Source: Chersky-840 sp963794615 (GTDB lineage Bacteria; Actinomycetota; Acidimicrobiia; Acidimicrobiales; UBA8190). From it: DNA of 64,000 bases. Below, in pieces: positions 16,887 to 25,412 of this stretch (positions are counted from its first letter, which is position 1; each line of letters begins with the position of its first letter). A program made the translations under genes and the position numbers. Below the pieces are notes generated by a model, which was not told the origin of the DNA, ran no database searches, and worked only from the letters and a program-made list of their open reading frames with translations. Where the stretch lies: assembly GCA_963794615.1 (NCBI GenBank), contig CAWCEP010000005.1, forward strand, positions 992,001-1,056,000, read 5' to 3'.

Positions 16887-17798
16887 GTGCTCGTGACCAC
16901 CGTCACCGTCCTCGTCGTCGCCTACGGCGATCCCACCGCCCTCGAGGCCTGCCTCAGGTCGGTCGGCGACGCCTACCGGTTGGTGGTCGTGGACAACGCC
17001 TCGTCCCCGGAGACGAGGGCGGTGGCCGGTCACCACGGCGCCCTGTACCTCGACCCGGGCGAGAATCTCGGGTTCGCCTCGGCGGTGAACCTGGGACTGG
17101 CCGCCCTGGCGATCCCCGAGACCGATGTGCTCCTGCTCAATCCCGACGCGCTCGTCGATCCGCCCGCGGTGGAGGCCTTGCGCCGGGTGCTGTCGGCCGA
17201 GCCGGGCACGGCGTGCGTCGCCCCCCGCCAGCATCGACCGGGATCGCCGGCGCCCTCGCCGGTGTGCTGGCCCTTCCCCACCCCATGGCGGGCGTGGAAG
17301 GAAGCCGTCGGCCTGGGCCGGTTCCGACCGGGCTGGGACTACGTGACCGCCTCCGTGCTGCTGGTACGAGGAGAGGCGCTCGTCGACCTGGGTGGCTTTG
17401 ACGAAGGGTTCTTCCTCTATGCAGAGGAGGCGGACTGGGAACGCCGGGCGACCCATCGGGGATGGCGGGTGTCGTATTGCCCCGAAGCCGACGCGACGCA
17501 CGTGGGGGGCGCCACCGATGTTCAACCGGATCGACGCGAGGGCCGCTTCCACGCCGGGGTGGAACGCTACGTGCGAAAATGGAGTGGCCGCCTCGGCTGG
17601 CGGTCGTACCAGACCGCCACTGTGCTCACGGCGTTGCGCCGAGCGGCGACGCACCGCGGGCCGCGCCGTCGTGCATCGCTGGCGCTCGCTCGTCTCTACG
17701 CACGCGGCCCGTATCGCACGGCTCTGCAGCGGGGGATCGTCCCCCACCGCAACTACCATGTGCCGGTGGTGGGGAGCCCCGGCGGAGATCGACGGTGA
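16887..17798 (+). CDS. GT2 family glycosyltransferase (rhamnosyltransferase-like)
   Basis: A 303-residue inverting GT-A enzyme. It starts with VLVVAYGDPTALEACLRSV, then VVVDNASSPET, NLGFASAVNLGL, and LLLNPDALVDP supplying the acidic site. GGFDEGFFLYAEEADWERR is the acceptor-side block seen in rhamnosyl- and galactofuranosyl-type GT2 enzymes. AGAAGGGA precedes the start; GTG 16887 or 16893 are both possible. It overlaps the next gene by GTGA. The protein at 27800-28705 is a clear paralogue, sharing the DNASSPET block and a YVRKW C-terminal segment. Confidence 0.82.
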   Translation: MLVTTVTVLVVAYGDPTALEACLRSVGDAYRLVVVDNASSPETRAVAGHHGALYLDPGENLGFASAVNLGLAALAIPETDVLLLNPDALVDPPAVEALRRVLSAEPGTACVAPRQHRPGSPAPSPVCWPFPTPWRAWKEAVGLGRFRPGWDYVTASVLLVRGEALVDLGGFDEGFFLYAEEADWERRATHRGWRVSYCPEADATHVGGATDVQPDRREGRFHAGVERYVRKWSGRLGWRSYQTATVLTALRRAATHRGPRRRASLALARLYARGPYRTALQRGIVPHRNYHVPVVGSPGGDRR

Positions 17799-18947
17799 CG
17801 ACGAACCGTCCGGCCCACGTCCTCCTGGTCGACAGCTTGGGCTACGAGGACCTCGGTGGTGCGTCGACGGTCGTTAACGAGCTCATCAACAGGATGGACC
17901 GGGCTCGTTTCGTGCCGACGTTGGCGACATTGGGCCCGGGGCGGTGGCCCGACCTCGTCCGCGCCACCGGCACCGCCGCCTACAGCTTCCCGCGCCAGCG
18001 TTTGCGATCACCGGGGAACCTGGCGCACGTGGTCCTGGCGCTGGCGCGCCTGGTCCGGCGTGCCCGCATCGACATCATCCATGCCAGCGAGAATTCGGCG
18101 CTGCTGTACGGGACGTTGGCGGGGCGATTGACCGGGACACCGGTGGTGTGGCACATCCACGCCCCCATGTGGCCCCACGGGCGAGCCGAGAAGCTTGCCA
18201 ACGGTGTCCTTCGCCGCCTACCGCCGGCGCACATCGTCTTCACCTCACCGGGGACGGAGAGAAAGACGATGCCCTTCGAAGGGGTCCCGTCGTCGGTCAT
18301 CCTTCCCGGCATCGATCTCGAGCAGTGCCGCAGTGGTGATGGCACCCGGGGTCGCAAGGCGTTCGAGATCCCCGACGACGCCCAGGTCATCTCGATGTTC
18401 GCCGCGCGTCGTGTCCCAGAAGGGTCAGGCCGACTTCGTCCACTGTCTCGGCCGGCTGGCGCCGAGCCACCCCGATCTCTACGGCGTGATGTGTGGCCCC
18501 GGCGACCGCACCGGCAGCTACTGGCGCCAGCTCGAGTCCCTCAAGGCACGGTACGGTCTCGCCGACCGACTCTTCATGCCGGGCGACATCCGTCCACCGC
18601 TCAAAGACGACATCGTGGCCGGCTCCGATGTCGTGGTGCACCCGGCCCGGTCCGAGCCCTTCGGGCTGGCCGTGGTCGAAGCCATGGCCGCCGGCAAGCC
18701 GGTCGTCGCCGCCAAGACCGATGGCCCGCTCCTTCTCATCGAGGACGGGGTCGACGGCGTGCTGGTCGACCCCGAGGACGTCGAGCACCTGAGCGAAGCG
18801 GTGGGGCGCCTGCTCGACGACCCTGCGCTGCGCTCGGCGTTGGGCGGCCGGGCCCGGCACACCGCCGAACGGTACCAGGTCGACGCCATGGTGGGGCGCA
18901 TCGAGGATCTGTGGGACGTCGTGCTCGAGACCGGGGCGCGCCGGTGA
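17795..18947 (+). CDS. GT4 family glycosyltransferase, frameshifted
   Basis: Two frames together encode one GT4 protein of about 383 residues. The first frame from GTG 17795 reads LLVDSLGYEDLGGASTVV and VVWHIHAPMW, and continues to QVISMFA near 18400. The coding signal then jumps one base to RVVSQKGQADFVHCLGRL and the donor motif RSEPFGLAVVEAMAAGKP, ending at 18947. The shift equals one extra base in GCCGCGCGTCGTG (18401-18413). Both parts keep the family motifs, so the lesion is recent or an assembly error. The start overlaps the GT2 stop by GTGA. Confidence 0.75.
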
Positions 18948-18966
18948 GCCGGCGTGGCCGGTGCCC

Positions 18967-19926
18967 TCAGTCGTTACCGCCCCATTTGAGCGACCCGAGG
19001 ATCGGGATCTTGCGGCGCCACTTGACGTAGCGGAGATACCGGCCGTACAGGTGTTCGTAGTCGCGCCGCTGGCGGACGGCGTCGGCCATCCACGGCGGAG
19101 CCGGGGGTAACTCGACCGCCGGCAGGCGGTGGTTGACATTCCCGAGCGTGGTCAAGAAGTCCACGGCGTGGCGAATGACCTGGGGGAGTTCACCCGCTCC
19201 ATCGTGGGTCGACAGCCGTCTCGACACCGAGGACGTCGCGGCGGCGATCTTCTCGTCGTTGGCCTCCAGCGCTCGATCCCGGGGGCCGAGCCAACCGGCC
19301 AGGGCCGCCAGGGTGACTTCGGGATCGTCGAGCATCTGCTCGTAGCGCACGACGAAGACCTCGTGGCTGGCCAGGGCGGCGAGCGCGGCCCGGTTGTAGC
19401 GCTCCCACAGCGCTAGGCCGTGGCTCACGGTGAACCCCTGTCGTGAGCCGAGAGAACGCGCCACCGCCAACGGTGAACGCCACACGTAGACCACCGTCAG
19501 CGGCCCGGGGAGCACGGCTCTCCACAACGGGAGCAGCAGGCACATGCGGGGGTCCTTCCACACCACCGGCCCGCGATCGGGGAATGCCCTCCAGGCTGCG
19601 CCACGAGCCCCCTGCATGGCGTCTTGGACCGCCGCTGATTTGTCCCAACCGGGGGCGAGGACGGGGGGTGCGCTCCACGTCCCACCGGCGGCCTGGAGGA
19701 CGGCGTCGTCGACGTCGGTGAGGGCGCGGCTCTCGAAGTGCACCGGGTTGTCGGGCCGGCCCGTCACGAGGTCGTGCGATGCGGGCACCGCCAGGCCGAG
19801 CCGTCCCAGCGCGCCGGTGACCGCAGAGGTGCCGCTGCGGTGCATCCCGACGACGAGCACCCATGGTCCGGGGGGAAACCCTGCTACGACGGTATCGGCC
19901 AACGTCCCCTCAGCACTCTGCACCAC
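18967..19926 (-). CDS. Sulfotransferase family protein
   Basis: A 319-residue protein of the sulfotransferase superfamily. The phosphosulfate loop GMHRSGTSAVTGAL is at about 27-40. VVWKDPRMCLLLPLW follows, and YVWRSPLAVARSLGSRQGF supplies the 3'-phosphate Arg and Ser. The same HRSGTS and WKDPR pattern occurs in the genes ending at 45328 and 46284, so these three form a subgroup distinct from the PKSGTT type. The C-terminus is basic and aromatic (YVKWRRK). It runs between two plus-strand blocks and is probably transcribed alone. Confidence 0.8.
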   Translation of the reverse strand: MVQSAEGTLADTVVAGFPPGPWVLVVGMHRSGTSAVTGALGRLGLAVPASHDLVTGRPDNPVHFESRALTDVDDAVLQAAGGTWSAPPVLAPGWDKSAAVQDAMQGARGAAWRAFPDRGPVVWKDPRMCLLLPLWRAVLPGPLTVVYVWRSPLAVARSLGSRQGFTVSHGLALWERYNRAALAALASHEVFVVRYEQMLDDPEVTLAALAGWLGPRDRALEANDEKIAAATSSVSRRLSTHDGAGELPQVIRHAVDFLTTLGNVNHRLPAVELPPAPPWMADAVRQRRDYEHLYGRYLRYVKWRRKIPILGSLKWGGND

Positions 19927-19993
19927 CGTCGGTGGCGGCCAGCGTTTCCAAGCTATAGGACCTGTCGCAGGGTGTGGGCACTAGCCTCTCGCC

Positions 19994-21574
19994 ATGCACC
20001 AGGGGGGACCGGGGCACGTCGAGGCATCGGTCGTGCTGAACGAGCGCCTCGTCGTGGCCGTACCGGACTCGGCCCGGGTCATCCTCCAAGTCGGATCGGC
20101 ACACGGATGGCTGGCGGCCGCGCTCAAGGCTCGCAACCCGGCACGCATCGTGTACGGGGCGCATTCGCCCCGGGCCGGTGGCGCCGCGCCGACACCGGAG
20201 CTCGACGCGCTCTTCGAGCTCGATCTCGATCGCGACGACCCGCCCCTCGATGCGGGATCGGTCGACTGCATCGTCTACCCCGACGAGCTGCCGAGGCTGC
20301 GTGACGCCGTGGCGGTGTTGGACCGACACCGACGTCTGTTGTCGGGATCGGGGACGATCTGCGGTTCGGTGCCGAACCTGCAGCACCACAGCGTGGTCAC
20401 CCAGCTGGTGCGGGGGATGTTCCGATACCGGGTCGGGAGCCTGCTCGACCCCTCCTATGAGCGCTTCTTCACCTTCGCCACCGTCATGCAGACCCTGCTC
20501 GACGCCGGCTACGCCCCCGACACCATCGACCGGCTCCGTGACAACGACGAGGACCCTCCCGTCCCGGCCACGATCACAGCCGGGGCGGCGCTCTTCGAGT
20601 TGCTGGGCGTCGGCATCGGCGATGCCGAACGGGACCTCACCACCACCCACATGCTCGTGCGGGGGCTCCCACTTCCGACCGTGGACGACGAGGACGACGT
20701 GGCGATCACCGTCGTGGCCTGTGTGAACGACGAGGCGCAGCTCGAGGCGAACCTGTTGTCGTCTCCGTGTCTGCGCGACCCGAGCCCACACCAGGTGCTG
20801 CTGTTCCGGGATTGCGCCAGCGCGGCCGAGGGCCTGAACGCGGGGATCGAACAGGCCGAGCACGAGCTCGTGGTCCTCGTCCATCAGGACGTCTATCTGC
20901 CCAAGGGATGGCCACAGCGGATGACGGCGCAATGGCGGCTCGCCCAACAGCAGGGCGGTCCCGTGGGGATCGGCGGGGTCTTCGGCGTGCTGGACCGTCG
21001 TGTGCCGTTCGATGCCATCGGTCGGGTGGTCCATCGCGACCGCCTGCTCATGCATCGGGACCTTCCCGCCGACGTCGACGGACTCGACGAGCTCTTGATG
21101 GTGGTACCGCGCCAGACGCCCCTGCGCGTCGATCCCGACCTGGGGTGGCACCTGTACGGCACCGATCTCGCTCTCCAGGCCATCAGGAGGGGATTGCGGG
21201 TCGTCGTCCTCGATGCAACGTGTCACCACAACTCGCTCACGGGTCGTGTCCCGTGGAAGTACCGCGACAGCGAGCGGGTGCTGGCCCGAAAATGGAAGGA
21301 CCGCCTTCCGGTGCACACCAATCTCTCCTCGATCGACTCGTGGCTCCTCGACCCATCGGGCCCGACCGGTGCGCCCGGGCCCGAGGAGGCCCCCGAACCC
21401 GCCCAGCCCGCTCCCATCGCCGATCTCGTCACCCGCCTCCGGCGTGAACAGGTTGCCCTCGGTGCCGAGCTCGAGCAGGCCCGTCTGCAGGTGGCGTCCA
21501 TGCGGGCCAGCCCCTTCTGGCGGGCCCGGGAGCGGTTCGCCGCCCTGCGAGACCGGCTGCGGGGTAGCGGCTGA
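19994..21574 (+). CDS. Methyltransferase-like domain fused to StrF-like GT2 domain
   Basis: A 526-residue, apparently three-part protein. Residues 20-165 resemble a class I methyltransferase fold in layout, with ARVILQVGSAHGW in place of motif I and SGSGTICGSVPNLQHHSVV as a late strand; the usual G-x-G-x-G is degraded. Residues 230-430 resemble the Glyco_tranf_2_5 (StrF-like) group, with LVVLVHQDVYLPKGW as its signature. The final 60 residues are a Pro/Glu linker and a short coiled coil ending in FWRARERFAALRDRL, a C-terminus common in actinobacterial surface-glycan GTs. The ATG start at 19994 is divergent from the sulfotransferase, with 67 bases between. Confidence 0.65.
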   Translation: MHQGGPGHVEASVVLNERLVVAVPDSARVILQVGSAHGWLAAALKARNPARIVYGAHSPRAGGAAPTPELDALFELDLDRDDPPLDAGSVDCIVYPDELPRLRDAVAVLDRHRRLLSGSGTICGSVPNLQHHSVVTQLVRGMFRYRVGSLLDPSYERFFTFATVMQTLLDAGYAPDTIDRLRDNDEDPPVPATITAGAALFELLGVGIGDAERDLTTTHMLVRGLPLPTVDDEDDVAITVVACVNDEAQLEANLLSSPCLRDPSPHQVLLFRDCASAAEGLNAGIEQAEHELVVLVHQDVYLPKGWPQRMTAQWRLAQQQGGPVGIGGVFGVLDRRVPFDAIGRVVHRDRLLMHRDLPADVDGLDELLMVVPRQTPLRVDPDLGWHLYGTDLALQAIRRGLRVVVLDATCHHNSLTGRVPWKYRDSERVLARKWKDRLPVHTNLSSIDSWLLDPSGPTGAPGPEEAPEPAQPAPIADLVTRLRREQVALGAELEQARLQVASMRASPFWRARERFAALRDRLRGSG

Positions 21575-21628
21575 ACCAGACGTACGCTGTCGTGAGGCCT
21601 ATCGGATGCGGAGCGGGGTGACTGCGGC

Positions 21629-22585
21629 GTGCCGGCGATGCTGAGCGTGATCATGCCCACGCGCAACCGTGCCGGCGAGGTGGCGAGGGCGGCGGCGTCG
21701 GTCCTCGCCCAGGAGATCGACGATCTCGAGCTCGTCGTCGTCGACGACTGCTCCTCGGACGACACCACCAAGGTCCTCGAGGGTCTCATGTCCCAGGACG
21801 GGCGCATCCGTGTCGTGCGCACCGACGCCGCCGTGGGCCCCTGCGAAGCGCGCAACCGCGGCCTCGACGTCGCCCGGGGCGACCTCGTGGCTTTCTGCGA
21901 CGACGACGACGTGTGGTTGCCCGGCATCGGCCGGGTGCTCGTCGACTATCTGGGGGCGCATCCCGACGTGGGCGTCGCCTCCTCGTGGCACCTGGTGCTC
22001 CATGCCCAGACGGGGAGGGCGGCGGTGTTCCGTGGTCCGCTCGTCCACGAGACCGGCCAACTCCTGTGGCAGAACTTCATCCTCATCTCGGCGATGATCA
22101 GGCGGAGCGCCTTCTCGTTCGACATTCGGTTCGATCCCTCCTTCCCGACCGGCGAGGACTGGGACCTGTGGTTGCGGTGCTCCCAGGAGCGCCCGCTGCG
22201 GACCGTCCCCCATGTCGGGTACCTCTACACCCAACACGGCGGAGCCCACGCCACGCGCACGCCGGGGTCCCAGATCGAGGGGCGCCGGGCCCTGGTGTCC
22301 AAGTACGGCGAGATGATGACCCCCTCGTGCCGGCTCTTCCACGAGACCGTCCTCGCCGGATACGAACAGGGCCGCGCCGCGATGGTGCGCCACCTCGCGC
22401 CACGTCCGGGGGTGGGCATGACCGACGCCGCCTTCGTGGCGTTGCTGTTGGCGTCGAGCCTCGCCGCCAGCCGGGTCGGACAGCGGCGCCACGACCCCGG
22501 CTTGCAGGCCCGGCTCATGGCGCGACTCGTGCGGATGGACCGCGGCCATGGCCGTGCTCGGAGGGCCGTGCATCGTTCCTCGTGA
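21629..22585 (+). CDS. GT2 family glycosyltransferase
   Basis: A 318-residue GT-A enzyme with the classic start LSVIMPTRNRAGEVARAA. VVVDDCSSDDTT, GPCEARNRGLDVARGD and VAFCDDDDVWLPG provide the metal-binding acidic cluster. GEDWDLWLRC is the C-terminal ED motif. The start is GTG 21629, 54 bases after the previous gene on the same strand. The C-terminal 70 residues are Ala/Arg-rich and not informative. Donor and acceptor are unknown. Confidence 0.83.
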   Translation: MPAMLSVIMPTRNRAGEVARAAASVLAQEIDDLELVVVDDCSSDDTTKVLEGLMSQDGRIRVVRTDAAVGPCEARNRGLDVARGDLVAFCDDDDVWLPGIGRVLVDYLGAHPDVGVASSWHLVLHAQTGRAAVFRGPLVHETGQLLWQNFILISAMIRRSAFSFDIRFDPSFPTGEDWDLWLRCSQERPLRTVPHVGYLYTQHGGAHATRTPGSQIEGRRALVSKYGEMMTPSCRLFHETVLAGYEQGRAAMVRHLAPRPGVGMTDAAFVALLLASSLAASRVGQRRHDPGLQARLMARLVRMDRGHGRARRAVHRSS

Positions 22586-22683
22586 CGCCGGATTGGCCGG
22601 AGCGGGCGAGGGACGGGGCGTAGACTCGAGGCCCGGCACGAGGCGCGATCAAGCTCCGCGCACCGCGGGCAGAGAGGGCGACG

Positions 22684-23316
22684 ATGCGGTCGAGCGCAGG
22701 GGGGTCTGTGGCGGGCGAGCCCGGTGACGTCCCGTATTCCGTGCGCCGGGGTGGCGCCGCGGACGCGCCGGCGGCGGCTGCGATGCACACCACACTCATC
22801 GCCGAGGGGTTCCTCTCCAGTCTGGGACCGCGCTTTCTAGAGCGGCTCTACCGGCGCATCACGCGGGCCGAGGGCTCCTTCTTGCTCGTGGCCGAGGCCG
22901 ACTCCGTTGCCGTCGGGTTCATCGCCGGCTCGGTGGCGGTGGGCAGGCTGTACCGGGACTTCCTGGTGCACGACGGCATTCTGGCCGCTCTGAGCGCTCC
23001 CGGGCGCATGGTGCGGGCGTGGCCGCGCGTGCTCGAGACCCTCCGCCACCCTGCCTCCGAAGGCGCCGCGTCGGGCGGCGAGCTCTTGGCCGTCGCCGTG
23101 GACCCGGCTTGGCGGGCCCAGCACATCGGGGAGCGACTCGTCGAAGGCTTTCTCGACGAGCTGGCGCAGCGAAGCGTGCCGCGGGCCCACGTGGTGGTCG
23201 GAGCGGACAACGTCGCCGCCATGGCGCTCTACCACCGGACCGGTTTCATCACGGCGCGGACCTTCGAGATGCACCGGGGCACCACCTCGGTCCTCATGCA
23301 ACGGCCCGGCCCGTGA
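22684..23316 (+). CDS. GNAT family N-acetyltransferase
   Basis: A 210-residue acetyl-CoA-dependent acyltransferase. Motif A reads LAVAVDPAWRAQHIGERLV, with the R/Q-x-x-G-x pyrophosphate loop. Motif B is NVAAMALYHRTGF. It overlaps the WecA-like gene by GTGA and is followed by a DegT aminotransferase. This is similar in content to the wec genes of enterobacterial common antigen, where WecE aminates and WecD, also a GNAT, acetylates a 4-keto sugar. On that ground I infer it acetylates an amino sugar nucleotide. Confidence 0.8.
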   Translation: MRSSAGGSVAGEPGDVPYSVRRGGAADAPAAAAMHTTLIAEGFLSSLGPRFLERLYRRITRAEGSFLLVAEADSVAVGFIAGSVAVGRLYRDFLVHDGILAALSAPGRMVRAWPRVLETLRHPASEGAASGGELLAVAVDPAWRAQHIGERLVEGFLDELAQRSVPRAHVVVGADNVAAMALYHRTGFITARTFEMHRGTTSVLMQRPGP

Positions 23317-24278
23317 CGCGCGTGGCCGTCATCGCGGCGGTGGCCCTGGCCGTCGTGGCCGTCCTCACCCCGCTCGCCATGGTGGTGGCCGTGCGTACCG
23401 GGGTGGTCGACCACCCCGGCCCACTCAAGCCTCAGGCCGCCCCGGTGCCGTATCTCGGTGGTGTGGCCGTCTTCGTGGCGTCGATGGTGGGAGCGTGGGC
23501 CGGCCGTCCCACCGTCGTCGCGCCGCTGGCGGGGGCGGTCGTGTTGGGGGTGCTCGACGATCGCTTCGACCTGCCGGCGTGGCTCCGACTCCTGGGGCAG
23601 GGTGCGGTCGGGGTGGGTGTGGCCGTCGTGGTCACGACGCGGGTGCCGGGTATCGGGGGCGGGGTGCTCGTCACCGCCGTGACGGTGCTGCTCATGAACG
23701 GGGTCAATTTCCTCGACGGCCTGGACGCGCTGGCGTCGGGTGTCCTCGCCGCGGCCGCGGTCGGCTTCGCGCTGCTCTTGGACCACGGCGCCCGCGACCT
23801 GTCGGTGGCGCTGGCGGCGGCGCTGGTGGGGTTCCTCTGGTACAACCGCCCGCCCGCCCGGGTCTATCTCGGCGACGGGGGTGCCTACTTCCTCGGGGCC
23901 GCCCTGGCCGCCCTGGTGGCGTGGGCGTGGAGCAAGGGCGTGCGCTCCCCCGTCAGTGTGGTGAGTCTCATGCTCGTGGCGGTCCCGGTGGCCGAGGTCG
24001 CCTTCGCCGTCGTGCGCCGCGTGCGGTCGCACCAACCGGTGACCCTCGGTGATCGTCGCCATCCCTATGACCTCGCCGTGGCCCGGGGGTGGTCGCCCCG
24101 CACCGCCGCGCTCTGCTACGTGGTGGGGCAGGTCGTCCTCGTGGCCGGCGCGCTGGGGGCGTCGAAGGCGCACGCACTGGTGGTCCCGGTGGTCGTGACG
24201 GCGGGCACCGCGGTTGCGATCGTGGTCATCGCCTCGGCGTGTGGCGCGTTGTCGCCGGACCGGTCGGTGTCGGCATGA
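23313..24278 (+). CDS. WecA/MraY-like polyprenyl-phosphate sugar-1-phosphate transferase
   Basis: A 321-residue membrane enzyme of the PNPT family, which starts glycan assembly by moving a sugar-1-phosphate (often GlcNAc-1-P) from UDP to undecaprenyl or decaprenyl phosphate. About ten helices are visible. Diagnostic residues include DHPG near 35, GVLDDRFDLP (loop DD), NGVNFLDGLDALASG, YLGDGGAYFLG and the late RRHPYD histidine block. The GTG start overlaps the GNAT stop (GTGA). The stop overlaps the aminotransferase start (ATGA), so three proteins are made from one coupled message. Confidence 0.88.
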   Translation: MTRVAVIAAVALAVVAVLTPLAMVVAVRTGVVDHPGPLKPQAAPVPYLGGVAVFVASMVGAWAGRPTVVAPLAGAVVLGVLDDRFDLPAWLRLLGQGAVGVGVAVVVTTRVPGIGGGVLVTAVTVLLMNGVNFLDGLDALASGVLAAAAVGFALLLDHGARDLSVALAAALVGFLWYNRPPARVYLGDGGAYFLGAALAALVAWAWSKGVRSPVSVVSLMLVAVPVAEVAFAVVRRVRSHQPVTLGDRRHPYDLAVARGWSPRTAALCYVVGQVVLVAGALGASKAHALVVPVVVTAGTAVAIVVIASACGALSPDRSVSA

Positions 24279-25406
24279 GTCGGGTCTACCTGTCTCCACC
24301 CGATGTCGGCGACGAGGAGCGCCGAGCCGTCGTCGAGGCCATCGACTCGGGGTGGATCGCACCACTGGGCCCGCACGTCGATGCCTTCGAGCGCGATCTG
24401 GCGGCGCGGATCGGGGTGCCGCACGCCGTCGCCCTTTCGAGTGGGACCGCCGCGCTCGCATCTGGCGATGCTGCTCGTCGGGGTGCGATCCGGCGACGAC
24501 GTGCTGGTGCCGACGTTCACGTTCGTGGCCAGTGCCAGCGCGGCGATGTACATCGGTGCCCGACCGGTGCTCGTCGACTGCGACCCCGACACCTGGCAGA
24601 TCGCCCCCGACCTGGTGGCGGAGGACCTGCGGTCGCGGGCGCGGCGCGGACGGCTGCCCACGGCGGTCGTCGCAGTCGATCTGTACGGGCAGACCGCCGA
24701 CTACGGACAACTCGTGCCGCTGTGCGAGGAGTACGAGGTGCCGCTCATCGAAGACGCCGCCGAAGCGCTGGGCGCCACGTATGGAGGCGCCCCGGCCGGC
24801 TCGTTCGGAGTGGCGGGCGTGTTCTCCTTCAACGGGAACAAGATCATCACCACGAGCGGGGGCGGGATGCTCGTGTCACGGTCCGCGGAGCTCGTCGAGC
24901 GGGCCCGTCATCTGGCCACCCAGGCGCGAGAGCCCGAGGCCCACTACGAGCACGTCGACCTCGGCTACAACTACCGCATGAGCAACCTGTTGGCGGCGAT
25001 CGGCGTCGCCCAACTGGCGGGGCTCGATCGGCGTATGGCCCGACGCCATGCCATCAACGAGGCCTACCGTGGCGCGCTGGGCGGTGTGGCCGGGATCACC
25101 TTCATGCCGCGGGCCGACTACGGCGAGCCCAACGACTGGTTGACCTGTATCCGTGTCGACCCCGACCACTACGGGGTGGGTCGCGAAGAGCTTCGCCTCG
25201 CCCTCGAGGCGCAGGACATCGAAGCGCGCCCCACCTGGAAGCCGTTGCACCTCCAGCCCCTCCTCGTCGACAACCCCGTCCTGGGCGGAGGCGAGGCGGC
25301 GCGGATCTTCGAACAGGGATTGTGCCTCCCGAGCGGTTCGAGCCTCTCCGACACCGATCTGGCCCGCGTCGTCGAGGTCATCCACCGGCTGTCGTCCCCC
25401 GCGTAG
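24275..25406 (+). CDS. DegT/DnrJ/EryC1/StrS aminotransferase, frameshifted
   Basis: A PLP enzyme that aminates keto-deoxysugar nucleotides, about 376 residues once the frame is joined. It begins MSRVYLSPPDVGDEERRA and runs to VALSSGTAAL, then continues one base later as HLAMLLVGVRSGDDVLVPTF. An extra base near 24458 explains the shift. Family marks are VDLYGQ, LIEDAAEALGATYGG and FSFNGNKIITTSGGGML, with the Schiff-base Lys. The GYNYRMSNLLAAIG block follows. The ATG start overlaps the WecA-like stop. The frame resumes cleanly and all motifs are present, so a sequencing error is plausible. Confidence 0.85.
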
Positions 25407-25412
25407 GCTCGA

